Source: Inquilinus limosus (lineage in GTDB: Bacteria; Pseudomonadota; Alphaproteobacteria; DSM-16000; Inquilinaceae). From it: 36,854 nucleotides of DNA. The notes under the pieces are model-generated. The model was given only the letters and a program-made list of their open reading frames with translations, did not search any database and had not been told where the DNA came from. The position numbers and the translations under genes are program-made. Where the stretch lies: the NCBI RefSeq assembly GCF_002195995.1, contig NZ_NHON01000062.1:1-36854 (forward strand), given 5' to 3'. Every line of letters begins with the position of its first letter. Position 1 is the first letter of the stretch. This document shows positions 1 to 8,013 of the stretch, piece after piece.

Positions 1-112
1 CACCCTCCCGGCCCAAGCGGGCCGGGCCCCTCCCTCTCCCCGAGGAGAGGGGATTTCACCTCTCCCCCGGGGAGAGGTCGGAACCGCGGCAGCGGTTCCG
101 GGTGAGGGGGTG
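1..112. repeat. GC-rich intergenic palindromic repeat (copy 1, at left edge)
   Basis: This non-coding stretch is made of nested palindromes. It has short GC hairpins, the block CCTCTCCCC facing GGGGAGAGG, and ends in the signature GGGTGAGGGGGTG. The same signature, with different stem sequences, recurs near 19142-19235 and 34706-34836, so this is a dispersed repeat family. It may begin outside the window. It precedes dapE and could fold in RNA, but no U-tract follows, so it is not called a terminator. Confidence 0.75.
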
Positions 113-192
113 GCGCCGGCCTCTCGAGTTGAGCCCGGATGTGGCGGAAGGACGCGAGCCCTTCCGAGATCGAGCGTGAGCATTTTCGTCCC

Positions 193-1359
193 ATGACCGT
201 TCCCGACCCGATCGCGCTGACCCAGGCGCTGATCCGCTGCCCCAGCGTCACCCCGGCCGATGCCGGGGCGCTGGGCGTGCTGGAGGCGGCGCTGGCGCCG
301 CTGGGCTTCCGCTGCGAGCGGATGCGGTTCGAGGCGCCGGGCACGGCGCCGATCGACAACCTCTACGCCCGCATCGGCAGCGGCCGGCCGCATCTCTGCT
401 TCGCCGGCCACACCGACGTGGTGCCGCCGGGCGACGAGACCCGCTGGCGCTTCCCGCCCTTCGAGGGCCGGATTGCCGAGGGCCGGGTCTGGGGCCGCGG
501 CGCCTGCGACATGAAGAGCGCGGTCGCCGCCTTCGCCGCCGCGGCCGGCCGCTTCCTGGCCGAGCGCGGACCTGCCTTCGGCGGCTCGATCAGCCTGCTG
601 ATCACCGGCGACGAGGAGGCCGAGGCGGTCAACGGCACGGTGAAGATGCTGCAGGCCCTGGCGGCGCGCGGCGAGGCGATCGATGCCTGCATCGTCGGCG
701 AGCCGTCCAGCAGCGAGGCGGTGGGCGACACCATGAAGATCGGCCGGCGCGGCAGCCTGACCGGCCGGCTGACCGTGCGCGGCGTGCAGGGCCATGTCGC
801 CTATCCGCACAAGGCCGACAACCCGCTGCCCCGCCTGGTGCGGATGCTGGCGGCGCTGAGCCCCGGTGGCGGGCCGGAGATCGACGGGGGCAGCGCCCAT
901 TTCGACCCGTCGACCCTGGCCATCACCACCATCGATGTCGGCAACCCGGCGACCAATGTGATCCCGGCCGAGGGCCGCGCTGTGTTCAACATCCGGTTCA
1001 ACGACACCTGGACGGCCGAAAGCCTGGGCGCCTGGATCCGCGAGCGCTTCGACGCGGTCGGCGGCGACTTCACGCTGGATCTCCGCAGCGGCGCCGACAG
1101 CTTCCTGACCGCGCCGGGCGAGCTGACCGGCCGTGTCGCCGGGGCGGTGGAGCGGGTGACCGGCCGCCGCCCGGCCTTCAGCACCTCGGGCGGCACCTCC
1201 GACGCCCGCTTCGTCAAGGATTACGCGCCGGTGGTCGAGCTGGGCCTGGTCAACGCCACCATCCACAAGACCAACGAGAACGTGCCGGTCGAGGAGATCG
1301 AGACGCTGACCCGGATCTACCGGGCGGTGCTCGACGACAGCTTCCCGGAGAGGGGCTGA
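193..1359 (+). CDS. dapE: Succinyl-diaminopimelate desuccinylase (DapE)
   Basis: DapE is a cytosolic di-zinc M20-family hydrolase. It removes succinate from N-succinyl-LL-diaminopimelate to give LL-diaminopimelate for lysine and peptidoglycan. With the start at 193 the protein has 388 residues, near the family norm of about 375-385. Visible catalytic elements are GHTDVVPPGD (H73, D75), D106 in CDMKS, the Glu pair E141/E142 in TGDEEAE, E170 in GEPSSS and H358 in ATIHKTNENVP. These match the metal ligands and general base of the family. The frame is open back to an ATG at 139, but the extra 18 residues do not look like a DapE N-terminus, so 193 is preferred although its ribosome site is weak. 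A membrane-protein gene starts 5 bases after the stop, suggesting co-transcription. Confidence 0.96.
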   Translation: MTVPDPIALTQALIRCPSVTPADAGALGVLEAALAPLGFRCERMRFEAPGTAPIDNLYARIGSGRPHLCFAGHTDVVPPGDETRWRFPPFEGRIAEGRVWGRGACDMKSAVAAFAAAAGRFLAERGPAFGGSISLLITGDEEAEAVNGTVKMLQALAARGEAIDACIVGEPSSSEAVGDTMKIGRRGSLTGRLTVRGVQGHVAYPHKADNPLPRLVRMLAALSPGGGPEIDGGSAHFDPSTLAITTIDVGNPATNVIPAEGRAVFNIRFNDTWTAESLGAWIRERFDAVGGDFTLDLRSGADSFLTAPGELTGRVAGAVERVTGRRPAFSTSGGTSDARFVKDYAPVVELGLVNATIHKTNENVPVEEIETLTRIYRAVLDDSFPERG

Positions 1360-1364
1360 CGGCC

Positions 1365-1946
1365 ATGGCGGTGTCATCGGGCGACATCATCCGCGGCGTC
1401 TGGGGCGCCTGGCGCCTGGCCAAGCGCGACACCGGCGGCATGGCGATGTTCGACATCTCGCCGGACGGTGCGGCCAAGAGCTTCGTCGCCGTGGCGCTGG
1501 CCTTCCCGCTGTTCGCGGTGGAGCAGGCCATGGCGCTGGGCTTCAGGTGGCCGCTGCTGCTGCAGCCGATCCCGCTGGCCATCGCCGCCGTGGGGTTCCT
1601 GGCCAGCTGGCTGGTGCTGCCGGCGGCCCTGACCTGGATCCTGCCCTGGCTCGGCCGCGGTCAGCGGCTGGCCGGGACGATCGTCGCCTGCAACTGGGCG
1701 GCGCTGCTGATCTCGTCGGCCGCCTTCGTCGCATTCCTGCTCAACGCGCTCGGCCTGTTTCCCGGGCAGCTGGGCTTCCTCGTCCTCATCGTCACGGAGA
1801 TCGCCTGCTTCGTCTATGAGGGCTTCGTGCTGCGCACGGCGCTGGAGGTCGAGCTGCCGATCGTGGCCGGGCTGGTGGTGTTCGACGCCCTGACATCCGA
1901 GTTGCTGAGCGCCTGGATCACCGGGGCCGTTCAGGCCGCCCTGTAG
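1365..1946 (+). CDS. Small integral membrane protein of unknown function
   Basis: The protein has 193 residues. After a polar N-terminus of about 35 residues come four to five hydrophobic stretches: roughly 38-58, 64-92, 101-127, 132-150 and 163-190. It is therefore probably an inner-membrane protein with a cytosolic N-terminus, broadly Yip1-like in layout, but I recognise no specific family. An SD-like GAGAGGGG lies at the end of dapE just before the ATG, so it is probably translated with dapE. Its last 16 bases overlap the 3' end of truA on the opposite strand, and both stop codons lie inside the overlap. No catalytic motif is visible. That it is real follows from GC-codon pattern and tight packing. 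The function is open. Confidence 0.8.
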   Translation: MAVSSGDIIRGVWGAWRLAKRDTGGMAMFDISPDGAAKSFVAVALAFPLFAVEQAMALGFRWPLLLQPIPLAIAAVGFLASWLVLPAALTWILPWLGRGQRLAGTIVACNWAALLISSAAFVAFLLNALGLFPGQLGFLVLIVTEIACFVYEGFVLRTALEVELPIVAGLVVFDALTSELLSAWITGAVQAAL

Positions 1947-2677
1947 CGCACCCACAGGAAGCACAGCCCGTCCGGCGGCGCGGTGGCACCGGCGGCGGCG
2001 CGGCTGCGGGCGGCCAGCACCTCGGCGACCCAGCCGGGCGGGTGCTTGCCCTCGCCCACCAGCTTCAGCGTGCCGGCGATGTTGCGGATCTGGTGGTGCA
2101 GGAAGGACCGCGCCTCGGCCTCGATCTCGATCGCCTCGCCGCGGCGCACCACGTCCAGCCGGTCCATCGTCCGCATCGGCGACCTGGCTTGGCATTCGGC
2201 GGCGCGGAAGCTGGTGAAGTCGTGATGCCCGAGCAGGTGCTGCGCCGCCTCGTGCATCGCCGCGGCGTCCAGCGGCCGCGACACCTGCCAGGCCTGGCCG
2301 GCCTCCAGCGCCAGCGGCGCCCGGCGGTTGACGATGCGGTAGCGATAGGCGCGCAGGATGGCCGAGGTGCGGGCGTCGAAGCTGTCCGCCACCGCCTCCG
2401 CCGCCAGGATCGCCACGGGCAGCGGCTTCAGGTGGAAGTTGACCGCGTCGCGCACGGTGCCGGGGTCGGTCGGGCGGGCGATGTCGGCATGCGCCACCTG
2501 CCCGATCGCATGCACGCCGGCATCGGTGCGGCCGGCGGCGGTGATCCGCACCGCCTCGCCGCAGAAGCGGTGGATCGCCTCCTCCACCGCCTGCTGCACC
2601 GACAGGCCATGCGCCTGGCGCTGCCAGCCGACGAAGGGGCGGCCGTCATACTCGATGGTGAGCTTGTAGCGGGTCAT
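1931..2677 (-). CDS. truA: tRNA pseudouridine(38-40) synthase TruA
   Basis: TruA converts uridines 38-40 of the tRNA anticodon arm to pseudouridine. The 248-residue length is normal. The catalytic aspartate is D52 in the family motif GRTDAGVHA. The N-terminus ([18 protein letters not shown]) and the late motif FLHHQIRNI are also typical of TruA. The start codon directly abuts the stop of fmt with no base between them, so the two are almost certainly one transcript. Placement of truA after fmt is common in alphaproteobacteria, usually with def in front. No def gene is present in this window. Confidence 0.97.
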   Translation of the reverse strand: MTRYKLTIEYDGRPFVGWQRQAHGLSVQQAVEEAIHRFCGEAVRITAAGRTDAGVHAIGQVAHADIARPTDPGTVRDAVNFHLKPLPVAILAAEAVADSFDARTSAILRAYRYRIVNRRAPLALEAGQAWQVSRPLDAAAMHEAAQHLLGHHDFTSFRAAECQARSPMRTMDRLDVVRRGEAIEIEAEARSFLHHQIRNIAGTLKLVGEGKHPPGWVAEVLAARSRAAAGATAPPDGLCFLWVRYRAA

Positions 2678-3595
2678 CTAGCCGAATCGGGTTCCGGCCG
2701 GGATGGCGAAGCCGTTCAGCAGGTCGCGCGCCGTCATCGGCGCCTTGCCCGGGCGCTGCAGCCGGGTCAGGCGGATGGCGCCATGGCCGCAGGCCACGGT
2801 CAGTTGATCGTCGAGCACCGTGCCGGGCTCGCCCCAGCCATGGGCGGGCGCGGCCGCCAGCACCTTGATGCGCTCGCTCTCATGCAGGAACCAGGCGCCG
2901 GGCCGCGGCGTCAGCGCTCGCACCTGGCGGTCGAGTGCTGTGGCGTCGGCCCAGTCGATGCGTTCATCCTCCGGCCCGATCTTGGCGGCGTAGGTGACGC
3001 CCGCCTCCGGCTGCGGCGTCTCCACCGCCTCGCCCGCGGCCACCGCGTCGATCGCCGGCACGATCAGCCGGGCGCCGAGGGCCGCGAGCGTGTCGTGCAG
3101 CGCCGGCGTCGTCGTCCCCGGCCCGATCGGCACCCGCCCGGCCGACAGCATCGGCCCGGTGTCCAGCCCCGCCTCCATCCGCATGATGGTGACGCCGGTC
3201 TCGGCGTCGCCCGCCAGAATGGCGCGGTGGATCGGCGCCGCCCCGCGCCAGCGCGGCAGCAGCGAGGCGTGGATGTTGAAGCAGCCGAGCCGCGGCGCGT
3301 CCAGGATCGGCCGCGGCAGGATCAGCCCGTAGGCCGCGACCACCGCGGCGTCGAGCTTGAGGTCCCGGAACTCCGCCTGCGCCTCCGGCGTGCGCAGCGT
3401 GGCAGGGTGCCGGACCGGCAGCTGCGCCGTCGCCGCCGCGCGATGCACGGCCGAGGGCTGTAGCTTGTGGCCCCGCCCGGCCGGCCGCGGCGGCTGGGTG
3501 TAGACGGCGGCGATCTCGTGCCCGGCCTCGATCAGGGCGAGCAGCGCGGGCACCGCGAAATCCGGCGTGCCCATATAGGCGAGGCGAAGGGGCAT
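2678..3595 (-). CDS. fmt: Methionyl-tRNA formyltransferase (Fmt)
   Basis: Fmt transfers a formyl group from 10-formyl-tetrahydrofolate to initiator Met-tRNA in the cytosol. The 305-residue protein starts with the family sequence [19 protein letters not shown]. It carries the folate-site signature [16 protein letters not shown], with N107 and H109, and D145 in GLDTGP; these correspond to N108, H110 and D146 of the E. coli enzyme. A C-terminal OB-like domain begins near residue 210. The gene starts 16 bases after the stop of ybaB and runs directly into truA. The position after dnaX-ybaB is unusual, because recR normally sits there. Confidence 0.97.
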   Translation of the reverse strand: MPLRLAYMGTPDFAVPALLALIEAGHEIAAVYTQPPRPAGRGHKLQPSAVHRAAATAQLPVRHPATLRTPEAQAEFRDLKLDAAVVAAYGLILPRPILDAPRLGCFNIHASLLPRWRGAAPIHRAILAGDAETGVTIMRMEAGLDTGPMLSAGRVPIGPGTTTPALHDTLAALGARLIVPAIDAVAAGEAVETPQPEAGVTYAAKIGPEDERIDWADATALDRQVRALTPRPGAWFLHESERIKVLAAAPAHGWGEPGTVLDDQLTVACGHGAIRLTRLQRPGKAPMTARDLLNGFAIPAGTRFG

Positions 3596-3611
3596 GGGTC
3601 GGTGCGGCCGA

Positions 3612-3935
3612 TCAGAACGGCAGCTTCATCCCCGGCGGCAGCTTCAGCCCGCCCATCAGCTTCTGGGTCTCGGCCTGCACCGCATCCTCGACCTTGCTCT
3701 TGGCATCGTTGAAGGCGGCGACGATCAGGTCCTCCAGCACCTCGACCTCGGACGGGTCGACCAGCTTCGGGTCGATCTTGAGCGACCGCAGCTCGCCCTT
3801 GCCGTTCAGCACCACCGCGATCATGCCGGCGCCGGCCTGGCCCGGCACCTCGATCTCGCCCAGGCGGGACTGCATCTCGGCCATCTTGGCCTGCATCTCC
3901 TGCGCCTGCTTCATCATCTGTCCGAGATTCTTCAT
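3612..3935 (-). CDS. ybaB: YbaB/EbfC-family nucleoid-associated protein
   Basis: This is a 107-residue DNA-binding protein of the YbaB/EbfC family, which forms dimers that bind DNA and help organise the nucleoid. The N-terminal helix rich in Met, Gln and Lys ([19 protein letters not shown]) and the conserved tail LPPGMKLPF are typical. The start codon overlaps the dnaX stop as ATGA, the standard translational coupling of this pair. In most bacteria recR follows; here fmt follows instead. Confidence 0.95.
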   Translation of the reverse strand: MKNLGQMMKQAQEMQAKMAEMQSRLGEIEVPGQAGAGMIAVVLNGKGELRSLKIDPKLVDPSEVEVLEDLIVAAFNDAKSKVEDAVQAETQKLMGGLKLPPGMKLPF

Positions 3936-5815
3936 GCCTCTCGCGGCTCCTCTTCATCGATGGCGTCGGTGGCCGGGTCGGCGCCCGGCGCGGGCTCGCC
4001 GTCCGGCCCCACGACCTCATCCTGCTCCAACGGGTTGCGCAGGTCGCGGATCACCGCCCCCGGGAAGGCGCTCATCACCGCCTTGACCATCGGGTGCTCG
4101 GCCGCCTGGGCCAGCGCGTTCTCGCGGTCGGTCCGGGCCTGCTGGGTCAGCGTCGGCGCGCCCTCGGCGCCGGACACGCTGACCACCCAGCGCTCGCCGG
4201 TCCAGTCGCGCAGAGCGGTGCCCAGGCGGTTGGCCAGGTCCGGCGGCGCCTCGACATGCGGCCGGAACTCCAGCCGCCCCGGCTCGAAATGCACCAGATG
4301 CACGGCGCTCATCAGCTGGCCGTGCAGCACCACGTCGCGGGCGAAGGCGATCTGCACCAGCTCGTCGAAGCTCTTCGGATCGGCCCGCAGCACCGGCTTC
4401 AGCGCCGGCGCGGCGGCTGCCACCATCGGGGCCGGAACCACGGCCTGGGTCGAAACCGGGGCGGGCGCCAGCGCCACGGGCGCCGGCTCGGCCGGCACCA
4501 GCGAGAGGCCACCGCCCCCTCCCGCCGCCATCCGGGCGCCGCCGCCGGGGCCGGGCCCCGGGGCCGGGCCGGCGGTCACCGCGCCCTGGCTCTGCAGGTC
4601 GCCGAACTTGCGGATCAGGTCTCCCGGGCTGGGCAGGTCGCTCATATAGAGCAGGCGGATCAGCACCATCTCCAGCGCCGCCTGCGGGTTCGGCGCGGCC
4701 TGCACCTCGCCCGCCCCCTTCAGCAGGGTCTGCCAGGCCCGGGTCAGACCGGGCAGCGACACCTTCTCGGCCAGGGCGCCGCCGCGCTTGCGCTCGACCT
4801 CCGGCACCGCCGGGTCCTCGAGCACGGGCGGGACCATACGGGCGCGGGTGACGAAATGGATGAAGTCCAGCAGGTCGCCGAGGACGGATTGCGGGTCGGC
4901 CCCGGCCCGGCGCGCCGCCTCCAGCCCCTCCAGCATCCGCGGGCCCTCGCCGGCGAAGGCGGCCTCGAGGATGTCGATGACGCTGGAGCGGTCGGCCAGG
5001 CCCAGCATCTCGCGCACGCTCGCGGCGGCGATGAAGGGCTTGTCCCCCACCGGCGCGCCCTGGGCGATGGCCTGGTCCAGCAGCGACAGGCCGTCGCGGG
5101 CCGAGCCGTCGGCGGCGCGGGCGATCATGCCGACCGCCTCCGCCTCCGCCGCCACGCCTTCCTTGTCCAGGATGCCGGTGAAGTAGTCCTGCAGCTGGTC
5201 GGCGCCGATGCGGCGCAGGTCGAAGCGCTGGCAGCGCGACAGCACCGTCACCGGCACCTTGCGGATCTCGGTGGTGGCGAAGACGAATTTCACATGCGGC
5301 GGCGGCTCCTCCAGCGTCTTCAACAAGGCGTTGAAGGCGTTCTTGGAGAGCATGTGCACTTCGTCGATGATGTACACCTTGTACCGCGACGCCACCGGCC
5401 CGTAGCGCACCCCGTCGATGATCTCGCGGATGTCGTCGACGCCGGTGCGGCTGGCGGCGTCCATCTCCATCACGTCGACATTGCGGTCCTGCAGGATGGT
5501 GCGGCAGGGCTCGCACACGCCGCAGGGATCGGCGGTCGGCCCGCCCTTGCCGTCCGGGCCGACGCAGTTCAGCGCCCGCGCCAGGATCCGCGCCGTGGTG
5601 GTCTTGCCGACGCCGCGCACCCCGGTCAGCACGAAGGCGTGGGCCAGGCGGCCGGAGGCGATGGCGTTGGTCAGCGTCCGCACCAGCGCGTCCTGGCCGA
5701 TCATCTCGGCGAAGGTCGTCGGCCGGTACTTCCGCGCCAGCACGCGGTAGGCCGCGGCCTTCTCCGGCTGCGGGGTGTCGAGGCCGATCAGGGGCAGGGC
5801 TGCATCATCGCTCAT
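3932..5815 (-). CDS. dnaX: DNA polymerase III subunit gamma/tau (DnaX)
   Basis: DnaX is the AAA+ ATPase of the clamp loader and also the organiser of the replisome. In the 627-residue protein, residues 65-73 (GVRGVGKTT, K71) form Walker A. The zinc module has C84, C98, C101 and C104. Walker B is IIDEVH at 149-154, and the arginine-finger motif LSRCQRF lies at 192-198. Domain III runs to about 380. A Pro/Ala/Gly-rich linker of about 400-470 leads to the tau-type C-terminal polymerase-binding region, ending in an acidic tail. I see no A-rich slippery site of the E. coli type, so a frameshifted gamma form is not predicted from the sequence. The gene is coupled to ybaB by an ATGA overlap. Confidence 0.97.
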   Translation of the reverse strand: MSDDAALPLIGLDTPQPEKAAAYRVLARKYRPTTFAEMIGQDALVRTLTNAIASGRLAHAFVLTGVRGVGKTTTARILARALNCVGPDGKGGPTADPCGVCEPCRTILQDRNVDVMEMDAASRTGVDDIREIIDGVRYGPVASRYKVYIIDEVHMLSKNAFNALLKTLEEPPPHVKFVFATTEIRKVPVTVLSRCQRFDLRRIGADQLQDYFTGILDKEGVAAEAEAVGMIARAADGSARDGLSLLDQAIAQGAPVGDKPFIAAASVREMLGLADRSSVIDILEAAFAGEGPRMLEGLEAARRAGADPQSVLGDLLDFIHFVTRARMVPPVLEDPAVPEVERKRGGALAEKVSLPGLTRAWQTLLKGAGEVQAAPNPQAALEMVLIRLLYMSDLPSPGDLIRKFGDLQSQGAVTAGPAPGPGPGGGARMAAGGGGGLSLVPAEPAPVALAPAPVSTQAVVPAPMVAAAAPALKPVLRADPKSFDELVQIAFARDVVLHGQLMSAVHLVHFEPGRLEFRPHVEAPPDLANRLGTALRDWTGERWVVSVSGAEGAPTLTQQARTDRENALAQAAEHPMVKAVMSAFPGAVIRDLRNPLEQDEVVGPDGEPAPGADPATDAIDEEEPREA

Positions 5816-5878
5816 GGCGCGCGATCATAGGGAATGGAACCGGCGGTCGAAAGGGCGAAGGCGCCGGCCGCCCGCAGC

Positions 5879-6268
5879 CTATTCCCCAGCCATCTCCCGG
5901 AGCTGCTTCACCCGCTCGATATTCAGGGTCATCGGACAGAAATAGTACATCGGCGACCCGACATAGGATCCCGCCAGCTCGCAGTGGTTGTCGCGGTAGA
6001 CGATCCAGGCCTTCTGCGCCTTCTCCAGCTTCGCGGCATCCGCCGGGCTGTTCATCCTGCCAAGGATCGCCTGGTACAGCCGGTTCATCTCCGGCTTGGT
6101 CTGGTCCGCCACGCCCTCGGCGCAGGCGCCGACCGTGCCGTTGTTGGCGCCGCCGGCCTCGGCCAGGCAGTTGCTGTAGATCTTGTCGTAATCCTTCGGC
6201 CCTTCCGCGGCGGCGCCGGAGGTCTGGGCCATGGCCGCCAGGGCCAAGGCAATCGCGACGCGCTTCAT
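5879..6268 (-). CDS. Secreted LprI/DUF1311-type protein
   Basis: This is a predicted periplasmic protein of 129 residues. It has a Sec signal peptide (MKRVAIALALAAMAQTSGAAA) and four cysteines (C34, C49, C96, C111), probably paired in disulfides. The segment KAQKAWIVYRDNHC (83-96) is the hallmark of the LprI N-terminal/DUF1311 family. Some members of that family inhibit lysozyme, but many have no known role. The start at 6268 is chosen because GGAGGGGGA lies just upstream and a signal peptide follows. The frame is open to 6313, but that extension would bury the signal peptide. The gene sits between ffs and dnaX on the same strand. Confidence 0.85.
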   Translation of the reverse strand: MKRVAIALALAAMAQTSGAAAEGPKDYDKIYSNCLAEAGGANNGTVGACAEGVADQTKPEMNRLYQAILGRMNSPADAAKLEKAQKAWIVYRDNHCELAGSYVGSPMYYFCPMTLNIERVKQLREMAGE

Positions 6269-6329
6269 GGATCCCCCTCCGGTTCGAACGGAGCGGCACC
6301 TAGCATGAAACATCCGGAATCGGGAAGGT

Positions 6330-6423
6330 GGGAGACCGGCGGCGACCCGTATCGAAACTCGTTACGGCTGCTTCCTTCCGGACCTGACCGGGTTGGCGAG
6401 GGACACGCCCGCGCCGATCTCCC
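6330..6423 (-). ncRNA. ffs: Signal recognition particle RNA, small bacterial type (4.5S)
   Basis: Read on the minus strand, the stretch contains the nearly invariant SRP RNA apical loop GGTCAGGTCCGGAAGGAAGC. The outer ends pair: GGGAGATCGGCG at the 5' side with CGCCGGTCTCCC at the 3' side, closing one long hairpin of about 94 nt. The RNA binds Ffh and guides membrane-protein ribosomes to FtsY. In alphaproteobacteria ffs commonly lies upstream of dnaX, as it does here. The exact ends are inferred from the terminal pairing and may be off by a few bases. Confidence 0.95.
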
Positions 6424-6427
6424 GCGC

Positions 6428-6458
6428 CCTATATCGTGGTTCCGGCCGCCGGTGGCAA
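6428..6458 (-). promoter_or_regulatory. Candidate sigma-70-type promoter of ffs
   Basis: On the minus strand, TTGCCA (6453-6458) lies 17-19 bases upstream of a GATATAGG box (6428-6435). Five to six bases after that box comes the GGGAG that forms the paired 5' end of the SRP RNA. The spacing to an independently defined RNA 5' end makes the call more credible than box similarity alone. Confidence 0.55.
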
Positions 6459-6487
6459 GTGCGGAATGACAGTTGCGTGTCGTCGGC

Positions 6488-7270
6488 TCAGCGCACCCCG
6501 TCGGCCGCCAGCGCGGCGATGCGGCGGCAGCAGGCCAGCAGCGGCGCCGTGTAGCGGTCGGGGTCGTCGATCGCGGCGCGGTATTTCGGGATGCTGACGC
6601 TGATGCAGCCGATCGCCCCGCCTGCCCCCGCGATCGCGCCGCCATAGCACCAGATATCGGCCTCGTTCTCCTCCGCGTCGATCGAATAGCCACGGGCGCG
6701 GATGCGCTCGATCTCCGTCGCCAGGGCTTCGACCGTGGTCAGCGTCTGCGGCGTCATCGCCGCGAGATCGAGCTTGGGCAGCAGCGCCGCGGCCTCGGCC
6801 GGCGGCAGCGCCGCCAGCCAGGCCTTGCCGACCGAGCTGGAATGCAGCTTCACGCGGGTGCCGATGCGCGAGGCCATGCGCACCGCCCGCGGGCTTTCCA
6901 GCTTGTCGACATAGATCATCTCGGGCCCGCTGCGCACGGCCAGGTGCACGGTCTCGCCGGTGGCGTCGCGCAGCTTCGCCAGCTCCTCCGCCGCGATCAG
7001 GCGCAGCTCGAACCGGTCCCAGGCGCGGGCGGCCAGAGCCATCAGCCGGGGCCCGAGGCCGAAGGCGCCGCCGCGCGGCACCTCGGCCAGCATGCCCTCG
7101 GCCTCCAGCGCCGCGACGATGCGGTGCACGGTGGGCCGCGGATGGCCGGTCAGCCGGGCGATGGCCGCCACCGACACCGGCTCGGGCGCGTCGGCCACGG
7201 CCTGCAGCACCGCCATGGCCTTGCCGAAGGCCGCCGCCCCCTGCACCGCTGCCGAACCGCCCTGCCCCAT
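6488..7270 (-). CDS. IclR-family transcriptional regulator
   Basis: The regulator has 260 residues. An N-terminal winged helix-turn-helix (about 15-75) contains VSVAAIARLTGHPRPTVHRI, and a GAF-like IclR effector domain follows (about 90-255) with GYSIDAEENEADIWC and the conserved GAIGCISVSIP region. IclR proteins bind palindromes as dimers and respond to small organic acids or aromatics. The gene is the last of a leftward cluster (cupin dioxygenase, MFS carrier, SDR), 20 bases after the SDR stop, so it likely controls this cluster and itself. Start 7270 is chosen because the protein aligns from there. The frame remains open upstream through the SDR gene. The effector is unknown. Confidence 0.93.
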   Translation of the reverse strand: MGQGGSAAVQGAAAFGKAMAVLQAVADAPEPVSVAAIARLTGHPRPTVHRIVAALEAEGMLAEVPRGGAFGLGPRLMALAARAWDRFELRLIAAEELAKLRDATGETVHLAVRSGPEMIYVDKLESPRAVRMASRIGTRVKLHSSSVGKAWLAALPPAEAAALLPKLDLAAMTPQTLTTVEALATEIERIRARGYSIDAEENEADIWCYGGAIAGAGGAIGCISVSIPKYRAAIDDPDRYTAPLLACCRRIAALAADGVR

Positions 7271-7290
7271 CGCCGCTTTGCTCCGTTCCC

Positions 7291-8013
7291 TCAACTCACC
7301 AAATAGCCGCCATCGACCGGCAATGCCACGCCGGTGATGAAGCCGGCGGCCGGGCTGCACAGGAAGGCGACGGCCTGGGCCACATCCTCCGGCCGGCCCC
7401 AGCGGCCCATCGGCGTGCGCGACAGGATCGGGCCGGAGCGAGCCGGGTCGTCCTGCAGCGCCTGGGTCAGCGGCGTCGCGATCCAGCCCGGCGCCACCGC
7501 GTTCACCCGGATGCCGTCCTCGGCATAGGCGATGGCCAGCGACTTGGTCAGCTGCAGCACGCCGCCCTTGCTGGCGCTGTAGCCCGGCACCAGCCCGCCG
7601 CCGAAGAAGCTGAGCATCGAGGCGGTGTTGACGATGCAGCCCCTGGTCGCCTTCAGCAGCGGCCGGGCGGCGGCGCACAGCCGCATCGTGCCGGTCAGGT
7701 TGACCGCCAGCACCTGCTCGAACACCGCCGGGTCGTGCTCCGCCCCGCGGCGGATGACCCCGGCGCAGTTGACCAGGATGTCGAGCCGGCCGAACCCGCC
7801 GACCAGCGCCTCGACCGCCGCCGCATCGGTGACGTCGAGCTCGGCCAGCGTCGTGCCCTTCGGCGGCTCGGCACCCGCCGCCGTCGCCAGGCCGGCGGCG
7901 GTGACGGTCGCGCCCAGCCGCGCCAGCTCGGCCGCGATGGCCGCGCCGATACCCTGGGTGCCGCCGGAGACCAGGGCGGTGCGGCCCCGGAACAGATCGG
8001 CCTGGAAGGTCAT
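7291..8013 (-). CDS. SDR-family oxidoreductase
   Basis: This is a short-chain dehydrogenase/reductase of 240 residues with a classical Rossmann fold. The nucleotide-binding motif is SGGTQGIG (16-23), followed by NCAG (82-85). The catalytic tetrad is N105, S132, Y145 and K149 (YSASK). The C-terminal ITGVALPVDGG is typical. It probably oxidises an alcohol or hydroxy acid taken up by the adjacent MFS carrier. The substrate cannot be read from the sequence. The start overlaps the MFS stop as ATGA, so the two are translationally coupled. Cofactor preference is unclear because the residues after the second strand lack the usual Asp or Arg. Confidence 0.93.
   Translation of the reverse strand: MTFQADLFRGRTALVSGGTQGIGAAIAAELARLGATVTAAGLATAAGAEPPKGTTLAELDVTDAAAVEALVGGFGRLDILVNCAGVIRRGAEHDPAVFEQVLAVNLTGTMRLCAAARPLLKATRGCIVNTASMLSFFGGGLVPGYSASKGGVLQLTKSLAIAYAEDGIRVNAVAPGWIATPLTQALQDDPARSGPILSRTPMGRWGRPEDVAQAVAFLCSPAAGFITGVALPVDGGYLVS

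Noticed and set aside
3932-5815. Programmed frameshift in dnaX
   Set aside because: No A-rich slippery heptamer is visible on the coding strand, so only the full-length product is called.
4094-5830. 578-residue + strand frame antisense to dnaX
   Set aside because: dnaX on the minus strand has all family motifs; the + frame is rich in Gln, His and Arg, as expected of a shadow.
6281-6300. GGTTCGAAC-type tRNA T-arm look-alike
   Set aside because: No acceptor stem, D-arm or anticodon arm can be placed around it; it is a short palindrome in the leader of the LprI-type gene.
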